From positions 186,001-250,000 of the forward strand of contig NZ_LHPC01000017.1 in NCBI RefSeq assembly GCF_001297125.1: DNA of 64,000 nt, written 5' to 3'. Both the position numbers and the translations under genes were made by a program. This stretch comes from Pseudomonas sp. RIT-PI-q (GTDB lineage: Bacteria > Pseudomonadota > Gammaproteobacteria > Pseudomonadales > Pseudomonadaceae). Under the pieces are notes generated by a model. It saw nothing but the letters and a program-made list of their open reading frames with translations, was not told where the DNA came from and did not search any database. Within the stretch, counting starts at the first letter, position 1; the number at the start of each line of letters is the position of its first letter. Positions 1 to 8,848 of this stretch are shown here, piece by piece.

Positions 1-303
1 GCCGGTTGGCACCTGGACATCACCTGCCGCGAGCTGCGTTCGCCCGAGAACGTGATGATTCCGCTGTCCGGTGGCGAGTTCGACTTGCTGGTGGTCTTCC
101 TCGAACATCCGCAACGCATTCTCACCCGCGAACAACTGATCGACCTGACACACGGCCAGGGCCACGACGCCTTCGATCGCAGCATCGACGTGCAGGTCAG
201 CCGGCTACGGCGCAAGATCGAACCGGACAGCAAGCGCCCCGACCTGATCCGTACCGTACGCAATGGAGGCTATATGTTCACCGCCAAGGTCACCCGTTCG
301 TGA
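1..303 (+). CDS. OmpR-family response regulator, C-terminal part (5' truncated by window)
   Basis: The reading frame is open from base 1, so only the last 100 residues are present. They form the winged-helix DNA-binding domain of an OmpR/PhoB-type regulator: a GGEFDLL segment, the LTREQL helix, the DRSIDVQVSRLRRKIE recognition helix and the final RTVRNGGYMF wing. The receiver domain lies outside the window. The stop codon (301-303) overlaps the GTG start of the sensor kinase that follows, so the two are translationally coupled partners. The target genes are unknown. Confidence 0.9.
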   Translation, partial: AGWHLDITCRELRSPENVMIPLSGGEFDLLVVFLEHPQRILTREQLIDLTHGQGHDAFDRSIDVQVSRLRRKIEPDSKRPDLIRTVRNGGYMFTAKVTRS

Positions 304-1634
304 TCTGCCGAATCGTACGTCGCGACACCCTCAGGCGCCGGATTGCCCTGACCATCGTCGCCGCGATGCTGGCCTCGCTGACCCTGAATGCCCTGTTCGT
401 TCAGGTCGCGGGCATCTGGGCCCGTCCGCCCATTGAACGAACTGGCCTGCTGGAGCAGATTGCCGCGACCACACGGGTGATCGAGGCTGCCCCGGCTCAG
501 TTGCGCCCACAACTGGCGAGCGCGGCGAGCACCCCTCTGCTCGAAGTGTTGTGGAGCGCGCATCGCGTCAACTTCAATCTGCCCACGGACGGCGCGCAGG
601 TTGAAGCCGGCACGGTGCCGGTGCTGGGGCAATTGTTGGGTGATGACCGAGAGATCGACGTGTTCAACCCCGGCGACTGGCCGAATGACAGTCCTCAGGC
701 GCGTTATGTTGCACTCGTGCATCTTGTCGATGGTAGCTGGTTGTCGTTCACCCCACCGGAACGAAGCTGGGGCTTGGCCGCTAGCACGCGGATCGCGGTG
801 ATCATCGCCCTGGGGCTGGTCGCAACCTTGATGGTCGCCTGGATTGCCACGCGCCAACTGGCCAATCCATTGCAGCGTTTCGCCAGCGCTGCGAGGCGCT
901 TCGGCGGTGACCTGAGTGCGCCCCCCATCAAAATCGAAGGCCCCGACGAAATACGTCAGGCCATCATCGCGTTCAACACCATGCAGGCGCAGATTCAGCA
1001 TTTCATCGGTGAGCGCACGCACATGCTCGCCGCCATCTCCCATGACTTGCGTGCGCCCTTGACACGGATGCGCTTGCGCAGCGAATTCATGGAAGATCTG
1101 GATCATCAGCGCAAACTGATTCGCGATGTCGAAGAGATGCAATCGATGATCAACGCCGCCCTGGCTTTTTTCCGCGAAGACACTCACCTGGAGCAGTCCA
1201 CCGCGTTCGATCTGTCGGAATTGCTGCAAACCATCATCGATGACTATCGTGACCAGGACATCGTCATCGACTTCACCGGCCCGGCGCACCTGGTGTATGA
1301 CGGCCGGCCACTGAGCATCAAGCGTGTGATCGTCAACCTGCTGGATAACGCCGTGAAGTATGGGCAGCGCCCACGCACCGTGCTGAGTTGTGACGACCAT
1401 TCGATCTGCATCGAAGTCAGCGACGAAGGGCCGGGTATTCCCGAAGCGTCGCTGCAACGGGTGTTCGATCCGTTCTTTCGCCTCGAGACCTCGCGCAACC
1501 GTGACACCGGTGGCGTTGGGCTTGGGCTATCGGCTGCGCGAGCGATCGTTCGCGAACAGGGCGGGGAACTGACCTTGAGCAATCGAAGCGGTGCAGGGTT
1601 AGTGGCGCGGGTCGAGTTGCCTTACAACGGTTAA
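300..1634 (+). CDS. Two-component sensor histidine kinase (HAMP, HisKA, HATPase)
   Basis: Inner-membrane histidine kinase of 444 residues. I chose the GTG at 300 because it overlaps the regulator stop (GTGA) and leads straight into a basic N-terminus followed by a membrane segment (about residues 13-36). A periplasmic region of about 120 residues follows, then a second membrane segment near 161-184 and a HAMP linker. The H-box has ISHDLRAPLTR with phospho-acceptor His248. The ATPase domain shows the N-box VNLLDNAVKYG (near 345), DEGPGIP (near 375) and the GVGLGLS loop. The longer upstream open frame is only the shadow of the regulator gene. Architecture resembles EnvZ/RstB-type kinases; the signal cannot be told from sequence. 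Confidence 0.93.
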   Translation: MICRIVRRDTLRRRIALTIVAAMLASLTLNALFVQVAGIWARPPIERTGLLEQIAATTRVIEAAPAQLRPQLASAASTPLLEVLWSAHRVNFNLPTDGAQVEAGTVPVLGQLLGDDREIDVFNPGDWPNDSPQARYVALVHLVDGSWLSFTPPERSWGLAASTRIAVIIALGLVATLMVAWIATRQLANPLQRFASAARRFGGDLSAPPIKIEGPDEIRQAIIAFNTMQAQIQHFIGERTHMLAAISHDLRAPLTRMRLRSEFMEDLDHQRKLIRDVEEMQSMINAALAFFREDTHLEQSTAFDLSELLQTIIDDYRDQDIVIDFTGPAHLVYDGRPLSIKRVIVNLLDNAVKYGQRPRTVLSCDDHSICIEVSDEGPGIPEASLQRVFDPFFRLETSRNRDTGGVGLGLSAARAIVREQGGELTLSNRSGAGLVARVELPYNG

Positions 1635-1648
1635 GGTCTGGTCGAAGC

Positions 1649-2560
1649 CTACGACAAATGAACGCCCGCATGCGCGGTGAGCGCTTCGAGCAAGCGGTTC
1701 ACGGTGCTCTTTTGCTCTATGCCCTGGCGGGTAATGCAATGGAAGGCCGAACGATAGGCCAACTGCTGCGGCATGATCGATCGCAGCCGGCCGCGTTCGA
1801 CCCAGCTCGCGGCGTAATGGGTGGGTAGGTAGCCGATGTAGGTGTCCGAAAAAATCAGCAGCGCAATGGCTTCCATGGAAAAGGCACTGACCGCGCTGGC
1901 GAACCGGAGCTCGCAGGGGCGTTTGTTCTCGGCGACGTAGCCCCGATCGACATAGTCCGCCGCGCTTAACTCTTCGAACGTCAGGTGCTGATCCGCACGC
2001 AGGAAAAACGGGTGACCGCTGCCGCAATACAGATGCTGTTCTTCTTCGAACAGCGCTTGGTAGTGGAGCCCGGACAAACGGTGGTGGAACGCGCCAATGG
2101 CGACCTGGATGCGCTCTTCGAGGACCGCCTGTTCAAGCTCATCGGGACGCATGACTTGCAAATCGATATGCACGCCGGGCTGCTCGGCGCGCAACCGGGC
2201 AATGGCCGCCGGTACAGGGCTGTGTTCAAGGGTGATCAGGCTGTCGACCGTGCCGATGCGCAGCAACTCCCGATGACGCCCGCTGAGCACGGCTGTGCGC
2301 TGGCGGAAATGCCCGATGTTGGAGAACAGCTCCTGTGCCGCTGCGTAGGTTTCTTCGCCTTCTTCGGTCAACTGGAAGCCGCTTTTCCCGCGCTTGCACA
2401 ACGAGTAACCGAGCCTGACCTCAAGGTCGCGCACGAGCACACTGAGGCGCGACAAACTGGTGTTCAACGGAACCTGTGCGGCGGTAAAACCGCCGGCATC
2501 CACGATCGCGCAGAAAATCCGCAGCATGCGCAGGTCCACGTCCGTCAAATTCACCAGCAT
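1649..2560 (-). CDS. LysR-family transcriptional regulator
   Basis: A 303-residue LysR-type regulator: N-terminal winged helix-turn-helix (DLRMLRIFCAIVDAGGFTAA through the LSVLVRDLEVRLGYSLC segment) followed by a periplasmic-binding-like effector domain. The motif is slightly unusual, with TSLSRLSVLVRDLE where most members have a PSAVSRQI-like helix. It is the last gene of a co-directional string (7558 to 1649) and starts 37 bases after the SDR stop, so it probably belongs to the same transcript and controls the operon. It converges with the sensor kinase gene (14-base gap). Confidence 0.9.
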   Translation of the reverse strand: MLVNLTDVDLRMLRIFCAIVDAGGFTAAQVPLNTSLSRLSVLVRDLEVRLGYSLCKRGKSGFQLTEEGEETYAAAQELFSNIGHFRQRTAVLSGRHRELLRIGTVDSLITLEHSPVPAAIARLRAEQPGVHIDLQVMRPDELEQAVLEERIQVAIGAFHHRLSGLHYQALFEEEQHLYCGSGHPFFLRADQHLTFEELSAADYVDRGYVAENKRPCELRFASAVSAFSMEAIALLIFSDTYIGYLPTHYAASWVERGRLRSIMPQQLAYRSAFHCITRQGIEQKSTVNRLLEALTAHAGVHLS

Positions 2561-2597
2561 GCCGCCCGCTCCTCGTTTTTGTCGTTCTCGGCTGCCA

Positions 2598-3323
2598 TCA
2601 GCCGTTCATTACGCCACCGCCATTGACGCCCAGTATCTGCCCGGTCATGAAACTGGCCTGGTCCGAGGCGAGGAATGTTACCGCAGCCGCCACTTCTTCC
2701 GCCGTTCCCAGCCGCAGCATCGGGTAACGTGCCGCTTCTTCGCGAATATAAGCCTCGCCCAGGCGTTCGACCATCGGCGTCAACGTGCCGCCGGGAGCGA
2801 CCCCGTTGACCCGTACACCTTGAGCCGCCAACTCTCGCGCCAGAGACTTGGTCAACGCAATGATTGCTCCTTTGGCCGCCGAATAATGGCAGAGATTAGC
2901 GCACCCCAGCTGCCCGAGGTCAGAGGCAATGTTGACGATGGCGCCGCTGCCCTGGCGGGTCATCAAGGCCGCCGCCGGCTTGCAGAACAGGAACGCGCCA
3001 TAAAGATGAACCCGGATCATCCGGTCCCAGGCCTCGAAACTCAGTTCGCTCAGCGGCGCCTCCTGCAAGAACCCGGCGTTGTTGACCAACACGTCCAGGC
3101 GCTTCAGCCCGGCAAAGGCGCGCTCTGCCGTCGCCGGGTCCGACACATCGCCCACGGCAAGCCGCACCTCCACGCCCTGCCCCCTCAGTTCATCGGCCAG
3201 GGCCAGCAGCGCAGGGCTTTGTTGCAAGTCGTTGAGCACAGCAAGACTGCCGCGCTCGCCGAGCGCAACCGCGACCGCGCGGCCGATGCCTTGGGCCGCA
3301 CCGGTGACCAGATAGGTTTTCAT
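2598..3323 (-). CDS. SDR family oxidoreductase
   Basis: Classical short-chain dehydrogenase of about 241 residues. Visible motifs are the cofactor loop TGAAQGIG at the very N-terminus, VNNAG, and the catalytic YSAAK preceded by a serine (NIASDLG). The C-terminus ends GVNGGGVMNG, typical of the family. The ATG at 3323 was chosen because it begins directly with the beta-strand KTYLVTG; the open frame runs seven codons further up without benefit. It sits 24 bases after the epimerase gene in a six-gene operon, where it probably oxidises or reduces a sugar-like or cyclitol-like intermediate (inference). A fatty-acyl reductase role cannot be excluded. Confidence 0.88.
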   Translation of the reverse strand: MKTYLVTGAAQGIGRAVAVALGERGSLAVLNDLQQSPALLALADELRGQGVEVRLAVGDVSDPATAERAFAGLKRLDVLVNNAGFLQEAPLSELSFEAWDRMIRVHLYGAFLFCKPAAALMTRQGSGAIVNIASDLGQLGCANLCHYSAAKGAIIALTKSLARELAAQGVRVNGVAPGGTLTPMVERLGEAYIREEAARYPMLRLGTAEEVAAAVTFLASDQASFMTGQILGVNGGGVMNG

Positions 3324-3347
3324 CAATGACCTCAGCCTTCGCAAAAG

Positions 3348-4271
3348 TTAGTAAGGATGCTGTTCCAGCCACTGCGCATACATGGCAATGCCTTCATGCA
3401 GATCAAACTGCGGGCGATAACCGAGTTGTTCGATGGCCGCCGAAATGTCGAAGCGCGCATTTTCATCCAGCACGTTCAACGTACCGGGGCCGATGCTCAG
3501 CTGCGCATCGGGATAGGCCTTGCGCACCCGCGCCGCGACCGCCCGGTAGCTGTCCTGCTCGCCGGCCGTGACATTGAACACCCGTTGCTGCAATCGCTCC
3601 TCCTGAACCGTCGCGGCCAGCAGGCACGCGTGGGCCACGTCGACGACGTGCACGTACTGAAAACAGTAATCGCCGCCCTCTTCCTCGTGCCACGGCTGGT
3701 TGTCAATCGCGCTTCTGAGCAGGCTCTTGAGGTAGCACTGCATGAACTGGCCAGGCCCATAAATCCAGCCCGGACGCAGGGAAACCACACTGACCTGGTA
3801 CAGGTCGCTGTAGACCTGGCCGAGTTTTTCGGTGAACACCTTGGTGCAGCCATACGGCGTGGTCGGCTCAAGCGGCGCTCGCTCATCGATCACTTCCAGT
3901 TCCCGGTTGGGCCCATAGGCGCATTCGGAACTGAGGTTGACCACCCGAGGGATCCCGCTGAGCCGGGCGCACTCCAATACATGGGTGGTGCCCAGTGCGT
4001 TGGTCAGCACCGTCTGCAACGGAATACGCCGTGAGTCGACCGGGTGCGAGATCGCCGCCGTATGAATAATGGCGTCGATCGGACGGCTCCGGCAGCTCTC
4101 CAGCAAACTCGACAAGTCAGCAATATCGCCTTGTACATAACGATAAGCCGCATGCTCGAGGGCGCATACCAGGCTGCGGTCGTAGCCCACCACTTCATTG
4201 CCCTGAGCCAACAACTGCCGCACCACTTCCTGGCCAAGAAATCCGTTGGCCCCGGTTACCAGTATGTTCAT
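3348..4271 (-). CDS. NAD-dependent epimerase/dehydratase
   Basis: Extended short-chain dehydrogenase of 307 residues with the N-terminal Rossmann motif TGANGFLG, the acidic YDRS tail that selects NAD, and the catalytic YGCTK. The mid-region LRPGWIYGPGQF is characteristic of nucleotide-sugar epimerases and dehydratases (GalE/UDP-glucuronate family). It lies between the SDR and the deacetylase-like gene with a 9-base gap on the 5' side. Because the operon encodes an importer and hydrolases and no glycosyltransferases, a catabolic role on a free sugar acid or cyclitol (as for uronate dehydrogenase-like members) is as plausible as nucleotide-sugar synthesis. Confidence 0.88.
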   Translation of the reverse strand: MNILVTGANGFLGQEVVRQLLAQGNEVVGYDRSLVCALEHAAYRYVQGDIADLSSLLESCRSRPIDAIIHTAAISHPVDSRRIPLQTVLTNALGTTHVLECARLSGIPRVVNLSSECAYGPNRELEVIDERAPLEPTTPYGCTKVFTEKLGQVYSDLYQVSVVSLRPGWIYGPGQFMQCYLKSLLRSAIDNQPWHEEEGGDYCFQYVHVVDVAHACLLAATVQEERLQQRVFNVTAGEQDSYRAVAARVRKAYPDAQLSIGPGTLNVLDENARFDISAAIEQLGYRPQFDLHEGIAMYAQWLEQHPY

Positions 4272-4280
4272 GATCGGTCC

Positions 4281-5111
4281 TCAATAAGGCTGCAGCGGCA
4301 GTGTCAGGTCGCCCGCCTGCCAGCGTGCGTAGACATCGTCAGGCGTGCAGATCCAGACATCGTCATAGCGTTGAATCTGTTGGATCAGCCGTTCAAGCAT
4401 GGCGATGCGCGACGCTCGGCCGATCAATTGCGGGTGCATGGTCAGGATGAAATGGCTGCCGTAGTGACGCATCCCTTCCAGCTCCGCCGACCACAGTCGA
4501 AAGACCTTTTCCGGGTCTTCGATCACGCTGCCCACCGCCGGCTCCGCCGAATAGGCGAACTGCTCCCAATCGTCCAGCAACCAACTAACGGGCAACTCAA
4601 GCAGGCTCTGCTCGGCGCTACCGACGCGGTACGGCCGGTCATCGCCCATCAAGCTGCTGTCGCTGTGAAAACCCAGGGCAACCAGCGATTCCACGACATC
4701 CGGGGTCAGCTCCCACAGCGGCGCACGGTAGTGGGTCACCGGCCGGTCGATGGTCGCTTCGAGCAACGCCTTGGAGTCTTTGAGAATTTGCAGATTGTGC
4801 TCGGGCGTCTGCTCATCGACACGTTCATGGAAGTACCCGTGGCAGCCAATCCCGTGCCCGGCCGCGGCAATGCTGCGTACCACCTCGGGGTCGATTTCGG
4901 CGACGCGGGCGGGAATGTAAAACTGCGCCCGAATACCGTAGCGGGCCAGCAATTCCAACAGGCGCGGCACCCCGACACGGCGACCGTAGGCGCCCATCGA
5001 CAGCAGCGACAACCGGCGCCCGGAAAGACTTGATGGCTCCCAGGCGGTTTCTGCGTCCAGGTCAAAACTCAAGGTCACGGCAAAGCGTTTGTTCTCAGGC
5101 CAGGCAGTCAT
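4281..5111 (-). CDS. Polysaccharide deacetylase-family (NodB-like) amidohydrolase
   Basis: A 276-residue cytosolic protein with no signal peptide and a NodB-type barrel: LSFDLDAET (metal-binding Asp region), HGYFHE (H-x3-H metal pair), HYRAPLWEL (R-x-P motif) and TMHPQ near the C-terminus. Start 5111 was chosen because AAGGA lies 8-9 bases upstream, in the 14-base gap after the ureohydrolase. Cytosolic NodB-family enzymes include PuuE allantoinase and the cyclic imide hydrolase of Pseudomonas, so this is better viewed as a C-N hydrolase on a small amide or ring substrate than as a cell-wall enzyme (inference from context). The exact substrate is unknown. Confidence 0.82.
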   Translation of the reverse strand: MTAWPENKRFAVTLSFDLDAETAWEPSSLSGRRLSLLSMGAYGRRVGVPRLLELLARYGIRAQFYIPARVAEIDPEVVRSIAAAGHGIGCHGYFHERVDEQTPEHNLQILKDSKALLEATIDRPVTHYRAPLWELTPDVVESLVALGFHSDSSLMGDDRPYRVGSAEQSLLELPVSWLLDDWEQFAYSAEPAVGSVIEDPEKVFRLWSAELEGMRHYGSHFILTMHPQLIGRASRIAMLERLIQQIQRYDDVWICTPDDVYARWQAGDLTLPLQPY

Positions 5112-5125
5112 CGATTTGATTCCTT

Positions 5126-6082
5126 CTACGCGCGGCGCTTGATCGAGTCGGCGAGGATGCACAGCAACTCGAACATCATGGTCGCGCCCACCAGCGCGGT
5201 GGCCCCGCCCACGTCGAAGGGCGGCGAAACCTCAACCACGTCGGCACCGACCAAATTCAAGCCTTGCAGGCCGCGGATCAGTTGCTGCGCCTGCAGCGTG
5301 GTGATGCCACCAATCTCGGGGGTGCCAGTGCCCGGAGCAAACGCCGGGTCGAGGACGTCGACATCGAAGGTCACGTAGGTCGGTTCGTCGCCGACGATAC
5401 GGCGTGCCTCGGCGATGGTCGCGGCGACGCCGATGTCGGCGAACTCCTCCATATGGATCACACGGATTCCGCAATCCTTGGCGAAGTCTTCGTCTTCGGC
5501 CGAATAGATCGACCCGCGAATACCAATCTGTACCGTGCGTTTAGGATCAAGCAGCCCCTCCTCGATCGCACGACGAAAAGGCGTGCCATGGGTGTAGAGG
5601 TTGTCGCCGAAGTAGCGGTCATTGGTGTCGGAATGCGCATCGAAATGCACCATGCCGATCGGCCGGTCCCGAGCGATGGCGCGGAAGATCGGCAGGGTCA
5701 CCAGATGATCGCCACCGACCGACAACGGCACCGTACCGACCTCATGCACCTGCCGATAAAAACCTTCGATGCGCTTGAGCGAGTCGAGCAGATCAATCGG
5801 GTTGACCGGAGCATCGCCCAGGTCGCCGACCCGCACCAGGTCGTAGGGGGCGATATGGCTGACGTGGTGCACCTTGCGCATCATGCTCGACTGGTTGCGC
5901 ACCTCCCGTGGACCATGTCGGGCGCCGGCGCGGTTGGTGGTGCCGCCGTCCCAGGGCACGCCGAGCAAGGCGATCTGCACGTCGGCCGGGTCGGTGAAAA
6001 TGGGCAGGCGCATGAAGCTCGGCATGCCGGCAAAACGCGGGATGACGGCGGCATCCAGAGGTTGCGGAAAATCATTGGCCAT
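5126..6082 (-). CDS. Ureohydrolase (arginase/agmatinase family), guanidinobutyrase/guanidinopropionase-like
   Basis: A 318-residue binuclear manganese hydrolase that should release urea from a guanidino compound. Ligand motifs are complete: GGDHL, HFDAHSDT and TFDVDVLDPAFAPGTGTPE. Compared with the true agmatinase at 8849, it has VPWDGGTTNRAG in the substrate loop, as recalled for the guanidinobutyrase/guanidinopropionase (GbuA/GpuA) branch, so linear acid-bearing guanidines are candidates. ATG 6082 has AGGAG 8 bases upstream; a TTG one codon earlier is ignored. It lies 51 bases after an APC permease and 14 bases before a NodB-like hydrolase, so its product feeds an unidentified pathway. Confidence 0.9.
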   Translation of the reverse strand: MANDFPQPLDAAVIPRFAGMPSFMRLPIFTDPADVQIALLGVPWDGGTTNRAGARHGPREVRNQSSMMRKVHHVSHIAPYDLVRVGDLGDAPVNPIDLLDSLKRIEGFYRQVHEVGTVPLSVGGDHLVTLPIFRAIARDRPIGMVHFDAHSDTNDRYFGDNLYTHGTPFRRAIEEGLLDPKRTVQIGIRGSIYSAEDEDFAKDCGIRVIHMEEFADIGVAATIAEARRIVGDEPTYVTFDVDVLDPAFAPGTGTPEIGGITTLQAQQLIRGLQGLNLVGADVVEVSPPFDVGGATALVGATMMFELLCILADSIKRRA

Positions 6083-6133
6083 CAAGATTACTCCTGTCGA
6101 TTAGCAGATGAATTGACGATAAAGAAGGGATAT

Positions 6134-7558
6134 TCACGCCTTCGCCGGCATCGCGGCGGCGCTTCTGCGGCGACGTTTGCCCGAGAGCACGATCAGCGCG
6201 CCACTCACCAGCGACAACGCGCCCAAGTACCAGGCGGTATACAGATCTTCCGGGGAGACCGGGTTGGCGCCGGCGGTGTAACCGATGTAGGCGAGGACAA
6301 AAAGCGCCAGCAATGCCGGGATCGAAAGCAGCGTCGCGGTGAGCGCCTTGTGTTGTTTCCAGGTCATGACCATGAACGCCACCAGCGCCGAGATGTAGGA
6401 CATCACCAACGTGATCGTGACCACGTCGTAGTACCAAACGATCTTGTCCAGCGGTTTCCACCAGAGCAAGGCGATGCCGGCGAGCGACACCAGGCCCAGG
6501 GTGAACCACGGCGCCTTGAAGCGGTTGACCGCGCGAAACGCACCCGGAAGATGGCCCTCTTCACTCATCCGATACAGCGTACGCGCCGATGAATTGGACG
6601 AAATCTGCAGGCCGGCGCACGCCGAGGTAATCACCACGAACAGCGCCAGCCAGGCCATCGCCGGTGGCAGGTAGACGTTGGCGACGGCGGCGATCGGCCC
6701 GCCGTTGCCGTTTTCAACAATGGCCGCCAGCTGTTCCACCGGCACCGCGTATTGCCAGCCGATGGCCGCCAGGCTGTAGATCACGAAGGCCGAGGTCAGC
6801 ACAATCAACAGCGAACGCTGCACCGTGCGAACCGGCACCCGCGCCTCTTCGATGTAGTTGATGGCCGAATCGAAGTTCGCCAGCATCCACACCCCAAACA
6901 GCACGCCCGGGCCAATCGCCGCAAGACCACCTGCGCCTTGCAGCGAATACATCGAGGCAAACGACAAGTGTTCGACCTGGGGCCTGATCAACCCCATGAA
7001 ACCGAGCCCGGCGACCACGGCTATCTCGAAGACCAGAAAGGTACTGGCGAGCTTCGCCGTCACACCGACGCCGCGCACCGACACCGCAAAGAAGGTCACG
7101 ATCAGCAACGTGCCGATGATCTTCGCGTTGAGTTCACCCGCGAGCGAAGGAATCAGCGCCTGAATATATTCCGAGCCAATCAACGCACACATCGGCGTGA
7201 CCGCAATGCAGGCAACGGCATAGGTCCAGCCGAGAATGCAGCCGATACCCGGGGGCAGGAAGCGCAAAAAAAACGAGAAAACCCCCCCCGCCGATGGCGC
7301 CTGGCGCGTCAGCGAAACCATGCACACGGCCAGCACCAGCATCGGGAAAAAGAACGCAATCAAGATTGCCAATGGCGCCTGATGGCCGGAAATCGAATAG
7401 AGGATCGACATCGACGAGGCGGCCACCCAGGCCGGTGCGTTGAACCCCAACGCGGAAAAGCTGACGTCCTTGGTGTTGAGCTTTCCCTTGTTCAGCGCAG
7501 TGTCGAGCTCGCTGATTTCACCGTGACGGTCGTAACCGAAAAGTTCGTAGAGTTTCAT
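6134..7558 (-). CDS. APC family amino acid/amine permease
   Basis: A 474-residue membrane protein with about twelve hydrophobic segments and APC-superfamily features: the N-terminal segment FNAPAWVAASS, the APSAGG loop before helix 3 and the conserved NYIEEAR region near the middle. It is the first gene of the six-gene minus-strand operon and presumably imports the guanidino or amine substrate used by the downstream ureohydrolase (inference). The coding strand contains a run of eight G and a run of eight T within about 24 bases (7266-7289), which may be slippage-prone. Start ATG 7558 follows a leader with a palindrome. Confidence 0.9.
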   Translation of the reverse strand: MKLYELFGYDRHGEISELDTALNKGKLNTKDVSFSALGFNAPAWVAASSMSILYSISGHQAPLAILIAFFFPMLVLAVCMVSLTRQAPSAGGVFSFFLRFLPPGIGCILGWTYAVACIAVTPMCALIGSEYIQALIPSLAGELNAKIIGTLLIVTFFAVSVRGVGVTAKLASTFLVFEIAVVAGLGFMGLIRPQVEHLSFASMYSLQGAGGLAAIGPGVLFGVWMLANFDSAINYIEEARVPVRTVQRSLLIVLTSAFVIYSLAAIGWQYAVPVEQLAAIVENGNGGPIAAVANVYLPPAMAWLALFVVITSACAGLQISSNSSARTLYRMSEEGHLPGAFRAVNRFKAPWFTLGLVSLAGIALLWWKPLDKIVWYYDVVTITLVMSYISALVAFMVMTWKQHKALTATLLSIPALLALFVLAYIGYTAGANPVSPEDLYTAWYLGALSLVSGALIVLSGKRRRRSAAAMPAKA

Positions 7559-7627
7559 GTGTGTTCCCAGGCTCGTTTTTTATTGGCAGGTAGCGAAAAC
7601 GCTTCTTGTAGGACAGAGCTCTTGAGC

Positions 7628-7651
7628 AACACCCGATCTGTGCCGGGTGTT
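7628..7651. promoter_or_regulatory. Inverted repeat upstream of the APC permease operon
   Basis: Perfect 8-bp arms AACACCCG / CGGGTGTT separated by 8 bases, about 70-90 bases upstream of the permease start. There is no T-run after it, so an operator or leader hairpin is more likely than a terminator. Which protein might bind it is unknown. The rest of the 275-base gap 7559-7832 shows nothing else I can name. Confidence 0.4.
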
Positions 7652-7832
7652 ATCGCCAAATCAAGATAGGGGCCTGGGGGCGTGGCACCAATTACCAAAG
7701 ACGAAAGCTGACTTGCGCAAAACCGCATGGATGCGATCGTGACCGCGCCTCGGCTGCCGGAACGGCGTGGCTCGCATGGCTGCGCAGGAAATAGACGTCG
7801 CCATGCCGGCTAGAACAGCCGCATGAAAACAC

Positions 7833-8723
7833 TCAAACGTTACGGGCCTGATTGACGATCCAGTCAATGAACAACGTCACCTCGGGCACAGAGCTGCGCT
7901 CTTCGTTGCAGATGCAAAAATAATCCATGACCGCCGGCACCTTGAACGAAAAAGGTTGCACCAGCGTGCCGTCGCGCAGGTCGCGCGACGAGTTGATTTC
8001 ATCACTCAGGGCCACGCCAAAACCGTCCCGGGCCGCCTGCAATGCCATGCCGAAATCCTCCAGGTGCACGTCCGCATCACCCGGGTAAGGTGTGCGCGCC
8101 TCAACCAGCCAGCGGCGCCATTGGGAGCCATCGTCCTCATGCAATAGACGGTGGTGCATCAGGTCCGAGGGATGCCTCAGTCCATTGCGACCCTGCAGCA
8201 TTTGTGGGCAGCAAACCGGAAACATGTGCAAGTTAAGCAAGGGCCGCCACCAGAACCCTTCCCAAGGGGGAGCGCCGTAGAGAATGGCCACGTCCGCCCT
8301 CTTCCAATCGACGTTTTGCAGACCATCGGCGGCGAGAATTCTCAGGCGGATCTGCGGGTGTTCTGCCCTGAATGCGAACAGTTTGGGCATCAGCCAGGAA
8401 GCACCGAAGATCGGCTCGGTCGATATCGTCAAGACTGCAGGCGCTGGCAAGGATTGTGTGTCGCCACTGGCAAGACGCACGCCTTCGGTGAATTCCAACA
8501 TTCCTCGGGCTACCGCCTGCTGCAGGGCCAAGCCCCTTTCGGTGAGTACCAGCGACCGTCCTTGCTTGATCAGCAGTTTTGTTCCCAGTGCCTCTGTCAG
8601 TGCCCGCAGTTGCTGGCTGACAGCACCCGCCGTGACATGCAGTTCAGCGGCCGCTGCGCCAACATGGCCGAGTCTGGCCACGCATTCAAACACGCGCAGT
8701 GCTTTTAGAGGAGGAAGGTTCAT
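7833..8723 (-). CDS. LysR-family regulator, GcvA-like, divergent from speB
   Basis: A 296-residue LysR regulator of the GcvA-like type (LPPLKALRVFECVARLG... then HVTAGAVSQQLRAL as the recognition helix). The ATG at 8723 gives this canonical beginning; the upstream GTG at 8762 would add 13 residues outside the usual family start and would cover the likely promoter. It is transcribed away from the agmatinase gene, the normal layout for a LysR activator and its target, so control of agmatine use is likely. It is not part of the 7558-1649 operon. Confidence 0.9.
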   Translation of the reverse strand: MNLPPLKALRVFECVARLGHVGAAAAELHVTAGAVSQQLRALTEALGTKLLIKQGRSLVLTERGLALQQAVARGMLEFTEGVRLASGDTQSLPAPAVLTISTEPIFGASWLMPKLFAFRAEHPQIRLRILAADGLQNVDWKRADVAILYGAPPWEGFWWRPLLNLHMFPVCCPQMLQGRNGLRHPSDLMHHRLLHEDDGSQWRRWLVEARTPYPGDADVHLEDFGMALQAARDGFGVALSDEINSSRDLRDGTLVQPFSFKVPAVMDYFCICNEERSSVPEVTLFIDWIVNQARNV

Positions 8724-8744
8724 GGGCTTACCGTTTAGTTTTTC

Positions 8745-8761
8745 TGCCGATTTTTTTGGCA
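8745..8761. promoter_or_regulatory. Candidate LysR binding box between LysR and speB
   Basis: TGCC-N9-GGCA inverted repeat in the short divergent intergenic region, matching the partial-dyad form of LysR recognition sites. The spacer is mostly T. Assignment to the adjacent LysR protein is inference from position. Confidence 0.45.
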
Positions 8762-8848
8762 CTTTATATCAATTTACTATCGATTCTTCGGCGTTCAACA
8801 ATAAGTGCGTAGGCCTGAATGACAAAAACTTCCCAGGAAAATACGTTC

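Noticed and set aside
270..1457. 395-codon open frame on the minus strand opposite the sensor kinase
   Set aside because: It is antisense to a clear histidine kinase with all motifs intact, has low-complexity Arg/Gln/His-rich composition and no family resemblance; a shadow of GC-rich codon use.
5264..6592. 442-codon plus-strand frame across ureohydrolase and permease genes
   Set aside because: It spans two well-supported genes on the other strand, has no recognisable domain and is His/Arg/Gln-rich.
7681..7695. TGGCACCAATTACC as a sigma-54 promoter near the LysR end
   Set aside because: The GC of the -12 element is missing and it points into the 3' end of the LysR gene, where no gene would be served.
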